From: Afifella sp. IM 167
GTDB taxonomy: Bacteria > Pseudomonadota > Alphaproteobacteria > Rhizobiales > Afifellaceae
Assembly (NCBI RefSeq): GCF_020144925.1
Contig: NZ_NSLC01000003.1
Coordinates: forward strand, 1 to 64,000
Length of the DNA: 64,000 nt
Direction: 5' to 3'
Shown here one piece after another: positions 1-9,432 of this stretch (positions within the stretch are counted from its first letter, which is position 1; every line of letters starts with the position of its first letter). The notes under the pieces were generated by a model, which saw nothing but the letters and a program-made list of their open reading frames with translations, searched no databases and had not been told where the DNA came from. The position numbers were made by a program, and so were the translations under genes.

Positions 1-627
1 GCCGCCGATGAAGGGCCCGCGCCTTCGCCCCCCGCCGCCTAAGAGGCCGGAGAAGACCATGATGAAGAAGACGGCGAAGAAGAACATGGTGAAAAGCGTG
101 GAGCCGATATCCTCTTCGGGGACGCGCTCCCTCGCCCGCTCCAGCCAGGCATCCCGGTCGCCGCCGAGGACGGCGACAATATCCTCCGTGCCGCGCTGGA
201 TGCCGCCGGGAAAATCGCCCGCCTTGAAGCGGGGGATGATGGAGCCCTCGATGATCAGCCTGGAGATGGCGTCGGTCAGCACCGGCTCCAGCCCGTAGCC
301 GACCTCGATCCTCACCTGCCGCTCGTTCGGCGCGACGAGGAGGAGGACGCCGTTATCCTTGTCCTTCTGGCCGATCTGCCAGGCGCGGCCGAGATCGACG
401 CCGTATTCTTCGATGGTGCGGTCCCCGAGCGAGGGGATGGTGGCGATGACGAGCTGGTCGGTGGTCTTGTCCTCAAGATCCTTCGACAGTGCCGTCAGCT
501 CCGCCTCCTCTTCTGGCGAGAGGAGCCCGGCCTCGTCGACGACGCGGCCAGTGAGCTTCGGAAAATCCTGGGCAGCCGCCGGCAGGGCGGCCGCGATAAG
601 GAGAAAGAATGCGAGGAGGAGGCGCAA
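1..627 (-). CDS. TPM-domain (YgcG/DUF477-like) protein, partial
   Basis: The minus-strand reading frame encodes a signal-peptide-like start (LRLLLAFFLLIAAALPAAAQ), then a TPM domain (DFPKLTGRVVDEAGLLSPEE onward), a predicted membrane segment (TLFTMFFFAVFFIMVFSG) and the beginning of a Gly/Arg-rich tail that runs off the left edge. TPM proteins are small membrane-anchored envelope proteins of poorly defined role and are commonly encoded next to LemA, as here: the reading frame opens at most a few codons after the lemA stop, so the two are probably co-transcribed and coupled. No ATG is available at the N-terminus. TTG at 627 fits the signal peptide best; a CTG overlapping the lemA stop is an alternative. 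Family assignment is firm, the start is not. Confidence 0.8.
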   Translation of the reverse strand, partial: MRLLLAFFLLIAAALPAAAQDFPKLTGRVVDEAGLLSPEEEAELTALSKDLEDKTTDQLVIATIPSLGDRTIEEYGVDLGRAWQIGQKDKDNGVLLLVAPNERQVRIEVGYGLEPVLTDAISRLIIEGSIIPRFKAGDFPGGIQRGTEDIVAVLGGDRDAWLERARERVPEEDIGSTLFTMFFFAVFFIMVFSGLLGGGGRRRGPFIGG

Positions 628-650
628 GGCGCGGTGCGGGTCCCTGAGCC

Positions 651-1274
651 TCAGTTGGCCGGCTGCGGCGCGGCGCCGCCCGTGCCGAAATCGACCTTCG
701 GCGCGTCGGCGTTCTCCGGCGCGGTCGAAAAGTTCGCCATCGGCTCGTAGCCGGAATAGAGCGTCATCGCCCAGAGCCGGCCGGGGAAGGTCTTCAGCTC
801 GGTGTTATATTTCCGGACCGCCTCGATGTAGTCCCGGCGGGCGACGGCGATGCGGTTCTCCGTGCCTTCCAGCTGCGACTGCAGGGCGAGGAAGTTCTGG
901 TTCGATTTAAGGTCCGGATAGTTCTCGGTGATGGCGAGAAGCCGGCCGAGGGCGGCGCCGAGCTCGCCCTGCGCCTCCTGGTAGCGGCGCATGGCTTCCG
1001 GATCGGTCGGATCGACGTTGAGCGTGGTCTGCGTCGCCTTGGCGCGGGCCTCGACGACCGAGGTCAGCACCTCGCGCTCCTGCTGCGCAAAGCCCTTCAC
1101 CGTCTCTACGAGGTTCGGCACGAGATCGGCGCGCCGCTGGTACTGGTTCTGCACCTGGCTCCAGGCGGCCTTGGCCTGCTCCTCATAGGTCGGGATCGTG
1201 TTGACGCCGCAGGAGGATAGCAGCATCGCAGCGAGGAAGAGGGCGCCGAGGCGCAAGGCAAGGACGGGGCGCAT
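651..1274 (-). CDS. lemA: LemA family lipoprotein
   Basis: A 207-residue LemA protein: N-terminal signal with lipobox LLSSC, followed by the long helical LemA core with the motifs NQYQRRADLVPNLVETVKG and NFLALQSQLEGTENRIA. LemA proteins are envelope-anchored helical bundles of unknown biochemical role that usually sit beside a TPM-domain gene, which is the case here. A longer frame starting at 1361 exists, but the ATG at 1274 directly follows a CCGGAGG ribosome-binding site and puts the lipobox at the correct distance, so this start is preferred. The lipobox suggests inner- or outer-membrane anchoring rather than the N-terminal transmembrane helix found in many LemA proteins. Confidence 0.9.
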   Translation of the reverse strand: MRPVLALRLGALFLAAMLLSSCGVNTIPTYEEQAKAAWSQVQNQYQRRADLVPNLVETVKGFAQQEREVLTSVVEARAKATQTTLNVDPTDPEAMRRYQEAQGELGAALGRLLAITENYPDLKSNQNFLALQSQLEGTENRIAVARRDYIEAVRKYNTELKTFPGRLWAMTLYSGYEPMANFSTAPENADAPKVDFGTGGAAPQPAN

Positions 1275-1367
1275 TCTAGAAAACCTCCGGAAGGGTGCCG
1301 CGCGAAAGGTAGTGATGTGCCGCCACGGCGCAAGCGGCGAGTGGCCGGCCAAACGCCTCACGGCCGG

Positions 1368-1775
1368 TCAAAGCCCGGCCCGCCGGCCGGCGATCAGCCA
1401 GTAGACAAAGCCGCCGACGGCGCCCGCCCCGGCAAAGATGACGATGTCGCGCGGCTCGACCGGAGGCGGGGAGGCGATGCCGAGCACCACCGCCACGACG
1501 CCGAGAAGCGCGCCGAAGACGAGATGCAGGATCAATGAGCGCCAGCCGAAGCTCTCGGCAAAAAGCACCACAAGGAAGGAGGGGATGCCCGCGACGGCAC
1601 CGACGACCAGGGCGGCGATGAAGGAGACGAAGCCGGCCTTGGCGGCGTATTCGGCGAGCGTCTCGCCTGCCTGGAGGGCGGGCGGCACGGAAAAGAAGAG
1701 CACCGCCGCGGCCGCCCAGCAGGCGGCGACGAAGGCGAGCGGAATGACGAAGAGGATGCGCCAGATCCGGGCCAT
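1368..1775 (-). CDS. small integral membrane protein, unknown function
   Basis: A 135-residue protein with about four hydrophobic segments (residues about 8-29, 46-72, 81-101 and 110-128) and almost no soluble part. I recognise no family. It begins 10 bases after the rlmN stop on the same strand, so it is probably translated from the rlmN transcript. The C-terminus ends in a short basic tail (AGRRAGL). Function cannot be inferred beyond a membrane location. Confidence 0.7.
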   Translation of the reverse strand: MARIWRILFVIPLAFVAACWAAAAVLFFSVPPALQAGETLAEYAAKAGFVSFIAALVVGAVAGIPSFLVVLFAESFGWRSLILHLVFGALLGVVAVVLGIASPPPVEPRDIVIFAGAGAVGGFVYWLIAGRRAGL

Positions 1776-1785
1776 GCCGGAAGGG

Positions 1786-3006
1786 TCAGGCCCCAGCCGC
1801 GACGGCGGAAACCGCCTCGCGCTCGCGCTTCTTCATCCGTTCCGATGCGCTCTTCAGCTGGCCGCAGGCGGCGAAGATGTCCCGCCCGCGCGGGGTGCGG
1901 ATCGGCGAGGCATAGCCGGCCCGGTTCACCACCTCGGCGAAGAGCTCGATCTGGTCCCAGTCGGAGCATTCATAGGGGCTGGCCGGCCAGGGATTGAACG
2001 GGATGAGATTGATCTTGGCGGGGATGCCCTTCAGGAGCTGCACCAGCTCCCGCGCTTCGGCGAGCGAATCGTTGACGCCCTTCAGCATGACGTATTCGAA
2101 GGTGATGCGGCGGGCGTTAGAAAGGCCCGGATAGTTGCGGCAGGCGTGAAGCAGCTCGGCAAGCGGCCATTTCCGGTTGATCGGCACGATCTCGTCGCGC
2201 AGGTCGTCGCGCACGGCGTGCAGCGAGATCGCCAGCATGCAGCCGATCTCATCGCCGGTGCGGGCGATCTCCGGCACGACGCCGGAGGTGGAAAGGGTGA
2301 TGCGGCGCTTGGACAGCGACAGGCCCTCGCCGTCGGCAGCGATGAGCAGCGCGTCGCGCACATTGTCGAAATTGTAGAGCGGCTCGCCCATGCCCATCAT
2401 GACGATGTTGGAGACGAGGCGGCCTTCCGACGGCACGATGGCGCCCTGCGGCGTCGCCAGATCGGGAAAATCGCCGATCCGCTCGCGCGCCATCAGGATC
2501 TGGGAGACGATCTCGCCGGCGGTCAGGTTGCGCACGAGCTTCTGCGTGCCGGTATGGCAGAAGGTGCAGTTCAGCGTGCAGCCCACCTGGCTGGACACGC
2601 AGAGCGTGCCGCGGCCTTCTTCGGGGATGTAGACGGTCTCCACCTCGACCGGACGGCCGGCGCCTTCGGCCGGGAAACGGAAAAGCCATTTGCGCGTGCC
2701 GTCGACGGAGACCTGCTCGGAAACGATCTCCGGCCGCGCCAGGGTGAAGTTTTCGGCGAGGCTTTCGCGCAGGTCCTTGCCGACATTGCCCATCGCCTCG
2801 AAGGACGAGGCGCCTCTGAGATAGATCCAGTGCCAGAGCTGGGCCACCCGCATCCGCTGCTGGCGCTCGGGCACGCCAATGGAGCCCAGCGCGGCGGCGA
2901 GCGCCGAGCGGTCCATGCCGAGGAGGGACGGCTTTGCCGGAAATGCAGATTGCGCCGGGGCGGCCTGCCGCTCCGGCGTGAGGGTCTGGAGGCTCATCTT
3001 CATCAT
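1786..3006 (-). CDS. rlmN: 23S rRNA (adenine2503-C2)/tRNA methyltransferase RlmN
   Basis: Radical SAM methyltransferase that adds the C2 methyl group of A2503 in 23S rRNA and A37 of some tRNAs. Visible are the radical SAM cluster CTLNCTFC, the GMGEPLYN motif, the family segment [11 protein letters not shown] and, near the C-terminus, [11 protein letters not shown] carrying the cysteine expected to form the methyl-carrying/crosslinking residue. From the ATG at 3006 the protein is 406 residues, the usual length; a GTG 27 bases upstream and an ATG 9 bases downstream are alternative starts. No convincing Shine-Dalgarno sequence was seen for any of them. Confidence 0.95.
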   Translation of the reverse strand: MMKMSLQTLTPERQAAPAQSAFPAKPSLLGMDRSALAAALGSIGVPERQQRMRVAQLWHWIYLRGASSFEAMGNVGKDLRESLAENFTLARPEIVSEQVSVDGTRKWLFRFPAEGAGRPVEVETVYIPEEGRGTLCVSSQVGCTLNCTFCHTGTQKLVRNLTAGEIVSQILMARERIGDFPDLATPQGAIVPSEGRLVSNIVMMGMGEPLYNFDNVRDALLIAADGEGLSLSKRRITLSTSGVVPEIARTGDEIGCMLAISLHAVRDDLRDEIVPINRKWPLAELLHACRNYPGLSNARRITFEYVMLKGVNDSLAEARELVQLLKGIPAKINLIPFNPWPASPYECSDWDQIELFAEVVNRAGYASPIRTPRGRDIFAACGQLKSASERMKKREREAVSAVAAGA

Positions 3007-3132
3007 CTGGTGGTTCTGCCGGGCTCTTACCACAGGGCGCGGCGGACGAAAACGGGCCGGGCCCCGGTATCCGGGGGCTGGCCCGCTCGCCTGACGGTCT
3101 TCAGACGGCCCTTAGGTCGCCGAAGCCTTTCC

Positions 3133-3630
3133 CTACTTGCAGGTGGAGCTCACCTTGTCGCTCGCGGCCGTGACGCCGGAGAGGGAGTATTCGTAGCTCG
3201 TCTCGTTGCCGCGGCGCGACGTGCCGGTGATCTTCATCGATTTGCCCGCCTTCATCGCGGCGAAGAGCTCGGGCTCCTCGGCGGCGTTGAGAAGCCAGGC
3301 GCTGTCGCCCTTGGTGAACATGGTGAACTTCTTGCCGTCGATATCGACGGTCACCGTCGACTTGTCCTCGAAGGCATAGCCGACAACGAAGTTCGCCTCG
3401 TGAGAGATGTTCTCCGAGGGGCTGGTGCGCACGAAGAAGGCGACCTTGCCGTGATTGAGGCTGGAAGGCGCTTCCTTCTTCGGCACCGAATGAATGAAGC
3501 AGACCGTGCCCTTGTCGCCCGGATAACTCCAGGCCGTCCAATCGTTGAACTGCCCGAGGGAATTGGGCGTCTGGGCGTAGGCGGCCGTCGCGGCGATCAG
3601 AAAAGCGCTGGTGAGAATTGTCCGTAGCAT
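3133..3630 (-). CDS. IalB-family (invasion associated locus B) exported protein
   Basis: A 165-residue protein with a signal peptide (cleavage expected after AAYAQ) and the core features of the IalB family: a short beta-rich domain with the conserved TVCFIHSVP and FVVGYAFEDKSTVTVDIDGKKF segments and a C-terminal cysteine that could pair with the cysteine in VCFIH. The family name comes from a Bartonella locus linked to erythrocyte invasion, but the domain is widespread in free-living Hyphomicrobiales and no virulence role should be assumed. It stands alone, separated from rlmN by about 130 bases. Confidence 0.85.
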   Translation of the reverse strand: MLRTILTSAFLIAATAAYAQTPNSLGQFNDWTAWSYPGDKGTVCFIHSVPKKEAPSSLNHGKVAFFVRTSPSENISHEANFVVGYAFEDKSTVTVDIDGKKFTMFTKGDSAWLLNAAEEPELFAAMKAGKSMKITGTSRRGNETSYEYSLSGVTAASDKVSSTCK

Positions 3631-3867
3631 GCCTGTCCCGCTTCAGATGGTTTGCAGTTGGTGCCCCCGCTCAAACGCAGGGCCGAGGCCCTTTGCGGCC
3701 CGTTCACAAATGGGTCGTCAAGGTTACTAAATCATGAACGCGCACCGCCTTGCCGCAATTCCGCTCGCGAATTGCCTTCAACAGGCGAGGCCGGCGTTGC
3801 GGCGACGGCGCGGCAAGGGTTGTTGTCGCAAAAGCGGCCAGATTTTGACGAAGCACTTGCAGGACGT

Positions 3868-4254
3868 TCAGGCGGCAAAGCCCTGTGCCCCGGTTTCTTC
3901 CGCCAGCGCCTGTCGCGCCGCCTCGCGATGCTCCTCGCGGATGGAAGAGGAAACGGCGGCGAGCGCGGCCGCCAGGATGGAGGCGTCGTCGAGGAAACCG
4001 ATGCCGAGAATGACGTCCGGCACCAGGTCGAAGGGCGTGACGAAATAGGCGAGGGCGCCGATCACGGTCAGCTTGGCGCGCATCGGGGTGCGCGGATCGA
4101 GCATGGCGTAGTAGGCGGCCACCACCTCGTCCATGAAGGGAATCACGCGCAGCGCCTTCTTCACCGTCGGCCAGAAGGCGCGGCGAATGCGGGCTTCCTT
4201 GTCGGCGGCATCCTCAGGACCGAGGATTTCGATTTCAGGTATGCTGCGGGCCAT
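3868..4254 (-). CDS. DUF1232 / YkvA-family membrane protein
   Basis: A 128-residue protein with the DUF1232 signature around residues 55-95: AKLTVIGALAYFVTPFDLVPDVILGIGFLDD, in which the YF-x-PFDLIPD-type motif is diagnostic. The hydrophobic part suggests one or two membrane segments. The biochemical role of the family is unknown. ATG at 4254 is preceded by an AAGGGAGAGA ribosome-binding site. It is divergent from the SDR gene that follows, leaving about 100 bases for both promoters. Confidence 0.85.
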   Translation of the reverse strand: MARSIPEIEILGPEDAADKEARIRRAFWPTVKKALRVIPFMDEVVAAYYAMLDPRTPMRAKLTVIGALAYFVTPFDLVPDVILGIGFLDDASILAAALAAVSSSIREEHREAARQALAEETGAQGFAA

Positions 4255-4357
4255 TCTCTCTCCCTTTCCTCAGAGGGCAGGTAGGGCCCGATGGGCGCTT
4301 TCGCAAGCGCGCCGGCCCGGCTATGACGCTCGCCAACGAAGCTGAAGGGAGTGAGGC

Positions 4358-5143
4358 ATGAAGCTCGACAGCAACCTTGCCGCCGTCGTCACGGGCGGCG
4401 CGTCCGGCCTCGGCGAGGGAACGGCGCGCATGCTGGCGCGCGAGGGCGTGCGCGTGACGATCTTCGACATGAACGAGGAGCACGGGATCCGGACGGCCGA
4501 CGATATCGGCGCCGCATTCGTGAAGGTCGACGTCACCGACGAGGCGAGCGTGAAGGCCGGGTTCGAAAAGGCGCGCGAGATCAACGGCGTCGAACGGATC
4601 CTTGTCAATTGCGCCGGCATCGCTCTCGGCCGCAAGACGGTCTCCACCGACCGCAACAGCGGCGAGCTCAAGTGCCACGACATGGAATCCTTCTCCAAGG
4701 TGGTGGAGGTCAACCTCCTCGGCACCTACCGGGTGATCCGCCATTCGGCGCTCGCCATGGCGCAGCAGGAGCCGGTGACGGAGGACGGCTGCCGGGGCGT
4801 GATGGTCGTCACCGCCTCCGTTGCGGCAACGGACGGTCAGATCGGACAGGCGGCCTATTCGGCCTCCAAGGGCGGCGTCCTCGGCATGACGCTCCCGGTG
4901 GCGCGCGACCTCACCGAATACGGCATCCGCGTCTGCTGCATCCAGCCGGGGGTGTTCATGACGCCGATGGTCTCCACCATGCCGGAGAAGGTGCAGGAGG
5001 CGCTCGCCGCCGGCGTGCCCTTTCCCAAGCGCCTCGGCCGTCCGGACGAATATGCCCGGCTGGTGCGCTTCATCTGCGAGAGCGACTACATGAACGGCGA
5101 ATCGGTGCGTCTCGACGGGGCGATCCGCCTGCCTCCGAAATAG
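4358..5143 (+). CDS. SDR oxidoreductase, 3-hydroxyacyl-CoA dehydrogenase type II-like
   Basis: A 261-residue short-chain dehydrogenase: TGGASGLGEGTA nucleotide-binding loop at residues about 12-23, NCAG at about 84, catalytic Ser in VVTASVAATDGQIGQ and YSASK. The sequence SVAATDGQIGQAAYSASKGG and the later PGVFMTPM are characteristic of the HSD10-like type II 3-hydroxyacyl-CoA dehydrogenases, which oxidise (S)-3-hydroxyacyl-CoA with NAD+ in fatty-acid and branched-chain degradation. The start follows GAAGGGAGTGAGGC. The exact substrate is an inference from these motifs. Confidence 0.85.
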   Translation: MKLDSNLAAVVTGGASGLGEGTARMLAREGVRVTIFDMNEEHGIRTADDIGAAFVKVDVTDEASVKAGFEKAREINGVERILVNCAGIALGRKTVSTDRNSGELKCHDMESFSKVVEVNLLGTYRVIRHSALAMAQQEPVTEDGCRGVMVVTASVAATDGQIGQAAYSASKGGVLGMTLPVARDLTEYGIRVCCIQPGVFMTPMVSTMPEKVQEALAAGVPFPKRLGRPDEYARLVRFICESDYMNGESVRLDGAIRLPPK

Positions 5144-5194
5144 ATCGCGAGACAGGCCGGCGGCGCCGGTCGCCGCCTGAAGGAGACCGGGCCT

Positions 5195-5815
5195 TCAGAG
5201 ATCCAGGCTGAGCGAGAGGCGGACCTTGTCGACCGGCAGGCCGGTGATCTCGGCGACGGCGCCGCGCGCGGCGTCGAGGATGCGCACGATCTGGTCGCGG
5301 GGGCGGCCGGCGACATCGGCGCCGGCGATGGCCTCGTCGGCGCCGTCGAGTTCCGCAAGGGAAAGACGCGCGGCCGGCTCATGGCCGGCCAGGATGCCGG
5401 ATCCGGCGTGGCGCACATCCTCGTTCTCCAGGAGATCGAGCGCGACCCACATGCCGAAATTCTTCGTCAGGCGCTGGCCGGCGGCCTGGCGGGCCTTGTA
5501 GGCGGCCTGGAAATGGCTGCGCACCTCGTCGGCGCCGAGAAGGTAGATCTCGATCGCCTGCGGGTTCTCCACCCGGTCCACCGTGGCGATGATGACGATG
5601 TCGACCTCGTCGAGCGTCTTCCAGCCCGTGCCGGTCGGCGGAAAGGCGATCCAGCGATCGGCGGCGGTCCGAAGGCAGGCCCGGCGCTCCCGGCCGTTGC
5701 GCGAAATCAGCCAGTTATTGGCGCGGCCCCTGCCGGGCAGGCGTTCCATGCCGTAGCCCGCATCGATGAGAGCCGGCACTGCCGCGTCCCGCAGCCTCTG
5801 CCACAGTTGTCCCAA
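5195..5815 (-). CDS. conserved-looking protein of unknown function
   Basis: A 206-residue soluble protein without signal peptide or membrane segment. I do not recognise a family. The N-terminal half is mixed alpha/beta (WIAFPPTGTGWKTLDEVDIV and VDRVENPQAIEIYLL), the C-terminal part ends in an amphipathic strand KVRLSLSL. The start is a TTG at 5815 with a GAGGGG Shine-Dalgarno sequence about 7 bases upstream; the next ATG lies more than 20 codons inside. It converges on the SDR gene. A short GC hairpin (5159-5177) lies between the two stops. Confidence 0.65.
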   Translation of the reverse strand: MGQLWQRLRDAAVPALIDAGYGMERLPGRGRANNWLISRNGRERRACLRTAADRWIAFPPTGTGWKTLDEVDIVIIATVDRVENPQAIEIYLLGADEVRSHFQAAYKARQAAGQRLTKNFGMWVALDLLENEDVRHAGSGILAGHEPAARLSLAELDGADEAIAGADVAGRPRDQIVRILDAARGAVAEITGLPVDKVRLSLSLDL

Positions 5816-6077
5816 TTCCGGCCCCTCGGCTATTCTTCGTTAAAGTTTTAGGAAATCTGTCGAATCCGTCGGCGGACGGCAAGGATCGTAGCGGCTGGAG
5901 GGTTAACCTTTCCTTCCCGGCTCTGTGGGCACGCCGGTATTGACCGGCCCGAGATGGGCGCGCGGGCAGACTTGCGAAAGATCTGGATGGCGCCGCGCGC
6001 GGGAAAGAACGTTAAGCATAGCTCCACATCTTATCTTAAATGCGAAGTCGGAGCATGGCGGCAAACGGGAGGCCACC

Positions 6078-7460
6078 ATGGCTCTGGCGCGCAGGACCTT
6101 GCGGAAGGGTCGCGTCTTTTTCAGATTCGCGGGCATCGCCCGGCAGTATCGCAGCGAGGAGGAAGGCGTCGTCGCAATCCTCTTTGCGCTGGCGCTCATC
6201 CCGCTTCTCGGCCTGGCGGCTGGGGCCGTCGATTTCTCGCGCCTCAACACGATGAAGGCGGGCGTGCAGCATGCCGCGGACGCGGCGGCGATCGCCGGGG
6301 CGAAGGCGGCCCGGCTGGAGGGCGTCGACGCGATCGAGACGGCGCGCCAATCCTACTGGGCGAACGTCGCACGCCTCGGAATCTCGACAGCGCCCGAGCC
6401 GGCCATCACCCTCGGCGAGGGGCGCATCACCGTTACCGCCGATGATGCCCTGCCCTCCTCGCTGCTGCAGGTCGTCGGCATTCCGAGCCTCAGCTACCAC
6501 GCGCTGGCAGCCGCCAATATTCCCGGCACCGCGAATGCCGAGATCGTCATGGTTCTCGACTATTCGACGTCCATGCAGACTTCGGGCAAGTGGGGGCGCA
6601 TGAAAGATGCGGCGGAGAGCTTCCTCGCCGCCTTTGAGGAAAATCCCGACGCCGACGCCAAGATCGGCTTCGTGCCGTTCTCCGAGTTCGTCTACGCGCC
6701 CGTTTCGGGGCGCTATCTGCGCGGTCTCGCCTCGGCCGACTGGGCGAACGACTACCTCGCCTGCACCTACAACCGCGACTATCCCTATTCGGTGGAGGAT
6801 GCCGAGCCGAACCCGGTGCAGGAGGCGAGCCGCTGGGCCTTCTCCAACTACCGGCTGGCCGACGGCGAGGAAGATACGCCGCCGGGGCAGATCGAGTGGC
6901 TGACGGAGGCTGAGCCGGGCAGCGAGGCCGAGGCGAAAGCGAAGCTCTGCGAGAACTACGACAAGTTCCAGCTCGTCCTTCAGGAATTGACCGACGATTA
7001 CGGCATCCTGCGCACCCAGCTCGGCAAGATGAAGCCGATCCCCAATGGCGGCCTCACCAATATCTCGCTGGCCTCGGAGATGGGCTGGCATGTGCTGACC
7101 GACGTTCCGCCCTATGAAGAGGGCGTGGCGGCCGACAGCGCGGAAGGCAAGAGAACCAAGAAGGTGATGATCCTTCTGACCGATGGCGAGCAGACGGTGC
7201 CGGTACAGGGTCCCGGCGGCGACGTTTCCGTCGAGGCCGCCGATATCGTGACGCAGGAGGTCTGCACCAACGTGAAGGCCGACGGCATCGAGATCTTCAC
7301 CATCGCCTACGATCTGGAGCCGGGGCCGGCGACGGACCTTCTGGTGAACTGCGCCTCGAGCGAGAAGAACTTCTACGCCACCGGGGCGACCGGCGACCTC
7401 AAGGGCGTCTTCCAGGACATCTTCGACCAGATCGCCGAGCGCATCCGCCTGGTGAACTGA
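6078..7460 (+). CDS. TadE/TadG-like protein with von Willebrand A domain
   Basis: A 460-residue TadG-like protein. The N-terminus has the Flp-pilus TadE/G-type segment (EEGVVAILFALALIPLLGLA, about residues 28-47) with the Glu expected near the membrane helix, followed by VDFSRLNTMKAGVQHAADAAAIAGA. A VWA domain follows, with the metal-binding DxSxS motif DYSTS and ILLTDGEQT. TadG proteins act in assembly of tight-adherence (Flp) pili at the envelope. No other tad gene is visible here, so this is an orphan copy. The ATG at 6078 has GGGAGG just upstream; a longer frame from 5925 lacks a good site. The stop codon lies inside a 13-base tandem duplication. Confidence 0.85.
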   Translation: MALARRTLRKGRVFFRFAGIARQYRSEEEGVVAILFALALIPLLGLAAGAVDFSRLNTMKAGVQHAADAAAIAGAKAARLEGVDAIETARQSYWANVARLGISTAPEPAITLGEGRITVTADDALPSSLLQVVGIPSLSYHALAAANIPGTANAEIVMVLDYSTSMQTSGKWGRMKDAAESFLAAFEENPDADAKIGFVPFSEFVYAPVSGRYLRGLASADWANDYLACTYNRDYPYSVEDAEPNPVQEASRWAFSNYRLADGEEDTPPGQIEWLTEAEPGSEAEAKAKLCENYDKFQLVLQELTDDYGILRTQLGKMKPIPNGGLTNISLASEMGWHVLTDVPPYEEGVAADSAEGKRTKKVMILLTDGEQTVPVQGPGGDVSVEAADIVTQEVCTNVKADGIEIFTIAYDLEPGPATDLLVNCASSEKNFYATGATGDLKGVFQDIFDQIAERIRLVN

Positions 7461-7476
7461 ACGGGTGAACTGAAGA
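7451..7476. repeat. tandem 13-base duplication spanning the tadG-like stop codon
   Basis: GGTGAACTGAA occurs at 7451-7461 and again at 7464-7474, giving a 13-base period. The first copy contains the stop codon of the TadG-like gene, so the second copy reproduces the last codons and stop outside the gene. Confidence 0.7.
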
Positions 7477-7514
7477 CATCGGGACAACAAGGTGCCAACG
7501 GGAGGCGCCAGACA

Positions 7515-7543
7515 AAAAGGCCGGGCGAAACGCCCGGCCTTTT
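7515..7543. terminator. bidirectional intrinsic terminator
   Basis: A perfect hairpin: GGCCGGGCG (7519-7527), AAA loop, CGCCCGGCC (7531-7539), flanked by AAAA on the left and TTTT on the right that extend the stem. The A tract and T tract allow it to act in both directions, for the TadG-like gene on the plus strand and sdhA on the minus strand. Confidence 0.9.
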
Positions 7544-7574
7544 CAATTCGCTTCCGGCGTGCCGGCAGATTGCG

Positions 7575-9431
7575 TCAGTAGACGCGCTTCTTCGGCTCGA
7601 TATAGGGCACGTCGTTCGACATCGTGTAGGTGTGGACCGGCCGGTCCTCCAGCGTGACGCTGTGCGCCGCCTCGTCGAGGAAGGCGAGCGTGTGCTTCAT
7701 CCAGTTCTGGTCGTCACGCTCGGGATAATCCTCGCGGGCATGGGCGCCGCGGCTCTCGGTGCGGCTTGCCGCCGATTCCATCGTCACCACCGCCTGGGTG
7801 ATGAGGTTCTGGAATTCGAGCGTCTCGATGAGATCGGTGTTCCAGATGAGCGAGCGGTCGGAGACGGCGATGTCCTCGGCGCCGCGCCAGACCTCGTCGA
7901 TGAGCATGCGTCCCTCCTCCAGCACCTCGCCGGTGCGGAAGACGGCGCAGTTCGACTGCATGACCTTCTGCATGCGGGCGCGCAGGGCCGCCGTCGGCGT
8001 GCCGCCCTTGGCGTTGCGGGCGCGGTCGAGGCGCGAGAGCGCCAGTTCGTCGGCGGCGGGCGCGATGTCGGGATGGCGCTCGTCCGGCATCACCGTCTCG
8101 GCGCAGCGCGCTCCCACGGCCCTGCCGAAGACGACGAGGTCGATCAGCGAGTTGGAGCCGAGGCGGTTGGCGCCGTGGACCGAGACGCAGGCCGCCTCGC
8201 CGACGGCCATCAGGCCCGGCACGATGCTGTCGGGATCGCCGCCGACCTTGGTCAGCACCTCGCCGTGATAGTTCGTCGGGATGCCGCCCATGTTGTAGTG
8301 GACCGTCGGCAGGACCGGGATCGGCTCGCGGGTGACGTCGACGCCGGCGAAGATCTTGGCGGTCTCCGAAATGCCGGGCAGGCGCTCGTGCAGCACGGCC
8401 GGATCGAGATGCTCCAGATGCAGCTCGATATGGTCGCTTTCCTTGCCGACGCCGCGGCCCTCGCGGATCTCGATGGTCATGGCGCGCGAGACGACGTCGC
8501 GCGAGGCGAGGTCCTTCGCCGAGGGGGCGTAGCGCTCCATGAAGCGCTCGCCTTCCGAATTGGTCAGATAGCCGCCCTCGCCGCGCGAGCCCTCGGTGAT
8601 CAGGCAGCCGGCGCCGTAGATGCCGGTCGGGTGGAACTGCACGAACTCCATGTCCTGCAGCGGCAGGCCGGCGCGCAGCACCATGGCGTTGCCGTCGCCG
8701 GTGCAGATATGCGCCGAGGTGCAGGAGAAATAGGCGCGGCCATAGCCGCCGGTCGCCAGGATCGTGCGGTGGGCGCGGAAGCGGTGGAGGGTGCCGTCCT
8801 CCATGCACAGCGCCATCACGCCGCGGCAATGGCCGTCCTCCATCAGGAGGTCGAGGGCGAAATACTCGATGTAGAACTGCGTGGAGTGCTTCAGCGCCTG
8901 GCCGTACATGGTGTGCAGCATGGCGTGGCCGGTGCGGTCGGCGGCCGCGCAGGTGCGCTGCGCCGTGCCCTCGCCGTAGCGCGTGGTCATGCCGCCGAAG
9001 GGCCGCTGGTAGATCTTGCCCTCTTCCGTGCGCGAGAAGGGCACGCCCCAATGCTCCAGCTCGTAGACGGCTTCCGGCGCGTTGCGGCACAGATACTCGA
9101 TCGCGTCCTGGTCACCGAGCCAGTCGGAGCCCTTGACGGTGTCGTACATGTGCCAGCGCCAGTCGTCCTCGCCCATGTTGCCGAGCGCGGCCGAGATGCC
9201 GCCTTGGGCCGCCACGGTGTGGGAGCGGGTGGGGAAGACCTTGGTGAGGCAGGCGGTCCGCAGGCCGGCCTGCGCGGCGCCGAGGGCGGCCCTCAGGCCG
9301 GCGCCGCCGGCGCCCACGACGACGACGTCGACCGTGTGGTCGATGACCGGGTAGGCCGTGCCGTTGCGGGCGGGCGCGCCGCCGGGCTCTCCTGCCCCGT
9401 TCGATTTTCCGTTCTGGCCGTTCGACGCCAA
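7575..9431 (-). CDS. sdhA: succinate dehydrogenase flavoprotein subunit
   Basis: Catalytic FAD subunit of respiratory complex II, oxidising succinate to fumarate in the TCA cycle on the cytoplasmic face of the inner membrane. Visible: the dinucleotide fold [15 protein letters not shown], the flavinylated-His segment [10 protein letters not shown], the active-site stretch [21 protein letters not shown] and the C-terminal PKKRVY ending. Two TTG codons can serve as start: 9443, overlapping sdhD, and 9431. The second lies 5 bases after GGAGG and just after the sdhD stop, so it is preferred (618 residues). The first about 20 residues are a low-complexity Asn/Gly extension. No sdhB follows; the gene runs into a terminator. 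Confidence 0.97.
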   Translation of the reverse strand: MASNGQNGKSNGAGEPGGAPARNGTAYPVIDHTVDVVVVGAGGAGLRAALGAAQAGLRTACLTKVFPTRSHTVAAQGGISAALGNMGEDDWRWHMYDTVKGSDWLGDQDAIEYLCRNAPEAVYELEHWGVPFSRTEEGKIYQRPFGGMTTRYGEGTAQRTCAAADRTGHAMLHTMYGQALKHSTQFYIEYFALDLLMEDGHCRGVMALCMEDGTLHRFRAHRTILATGGYGRAYFSCTSAHICTGDGNAMVLRAGLPLQDMEFVQFHPTGIYGAGCLITEGSRGEGGYLTNSEGERFMERYAPSAKDLASRDVVSRAMTIEIREGRGVGKESDHIELHLEHLDPAVLHERLPGISETAKIFAGVDVTREPIPVLPTVHYNMGGIPTNYHGEVLTKVGGDPDSIVPGLMAVGEAACVSVHGANRLGSNSLIDLVVFGRAVGARCAETVMPDERHPDIAPAADELALSRLDRARNAKGGTPTAALRARMQKVMQSNCAVFRTGEVLEEGRMLIDEVWRGAEDIAVSDRSLIWNTDLIETLEFQNLITQAVVTMESAASRTESRGAHAREDYPERDDQNWMKHTLAFLDEAAHSVTLEDRPVHTYTMSNDVPYIEPKKRVY

Positions 9432-9432
9432 A

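Noticed and set aside
1438-3627. Plus-strand open frame of about 730 codons
   Set aside because: Antisense to rlmN, the membrane protein and IalB genes; no recognisable domain.
5159-5177. GC hairpin between the SDR gene and the convergent unknown gene
   Set aside because: 7-base stem without T run; could be chance in GC-rich DNA.
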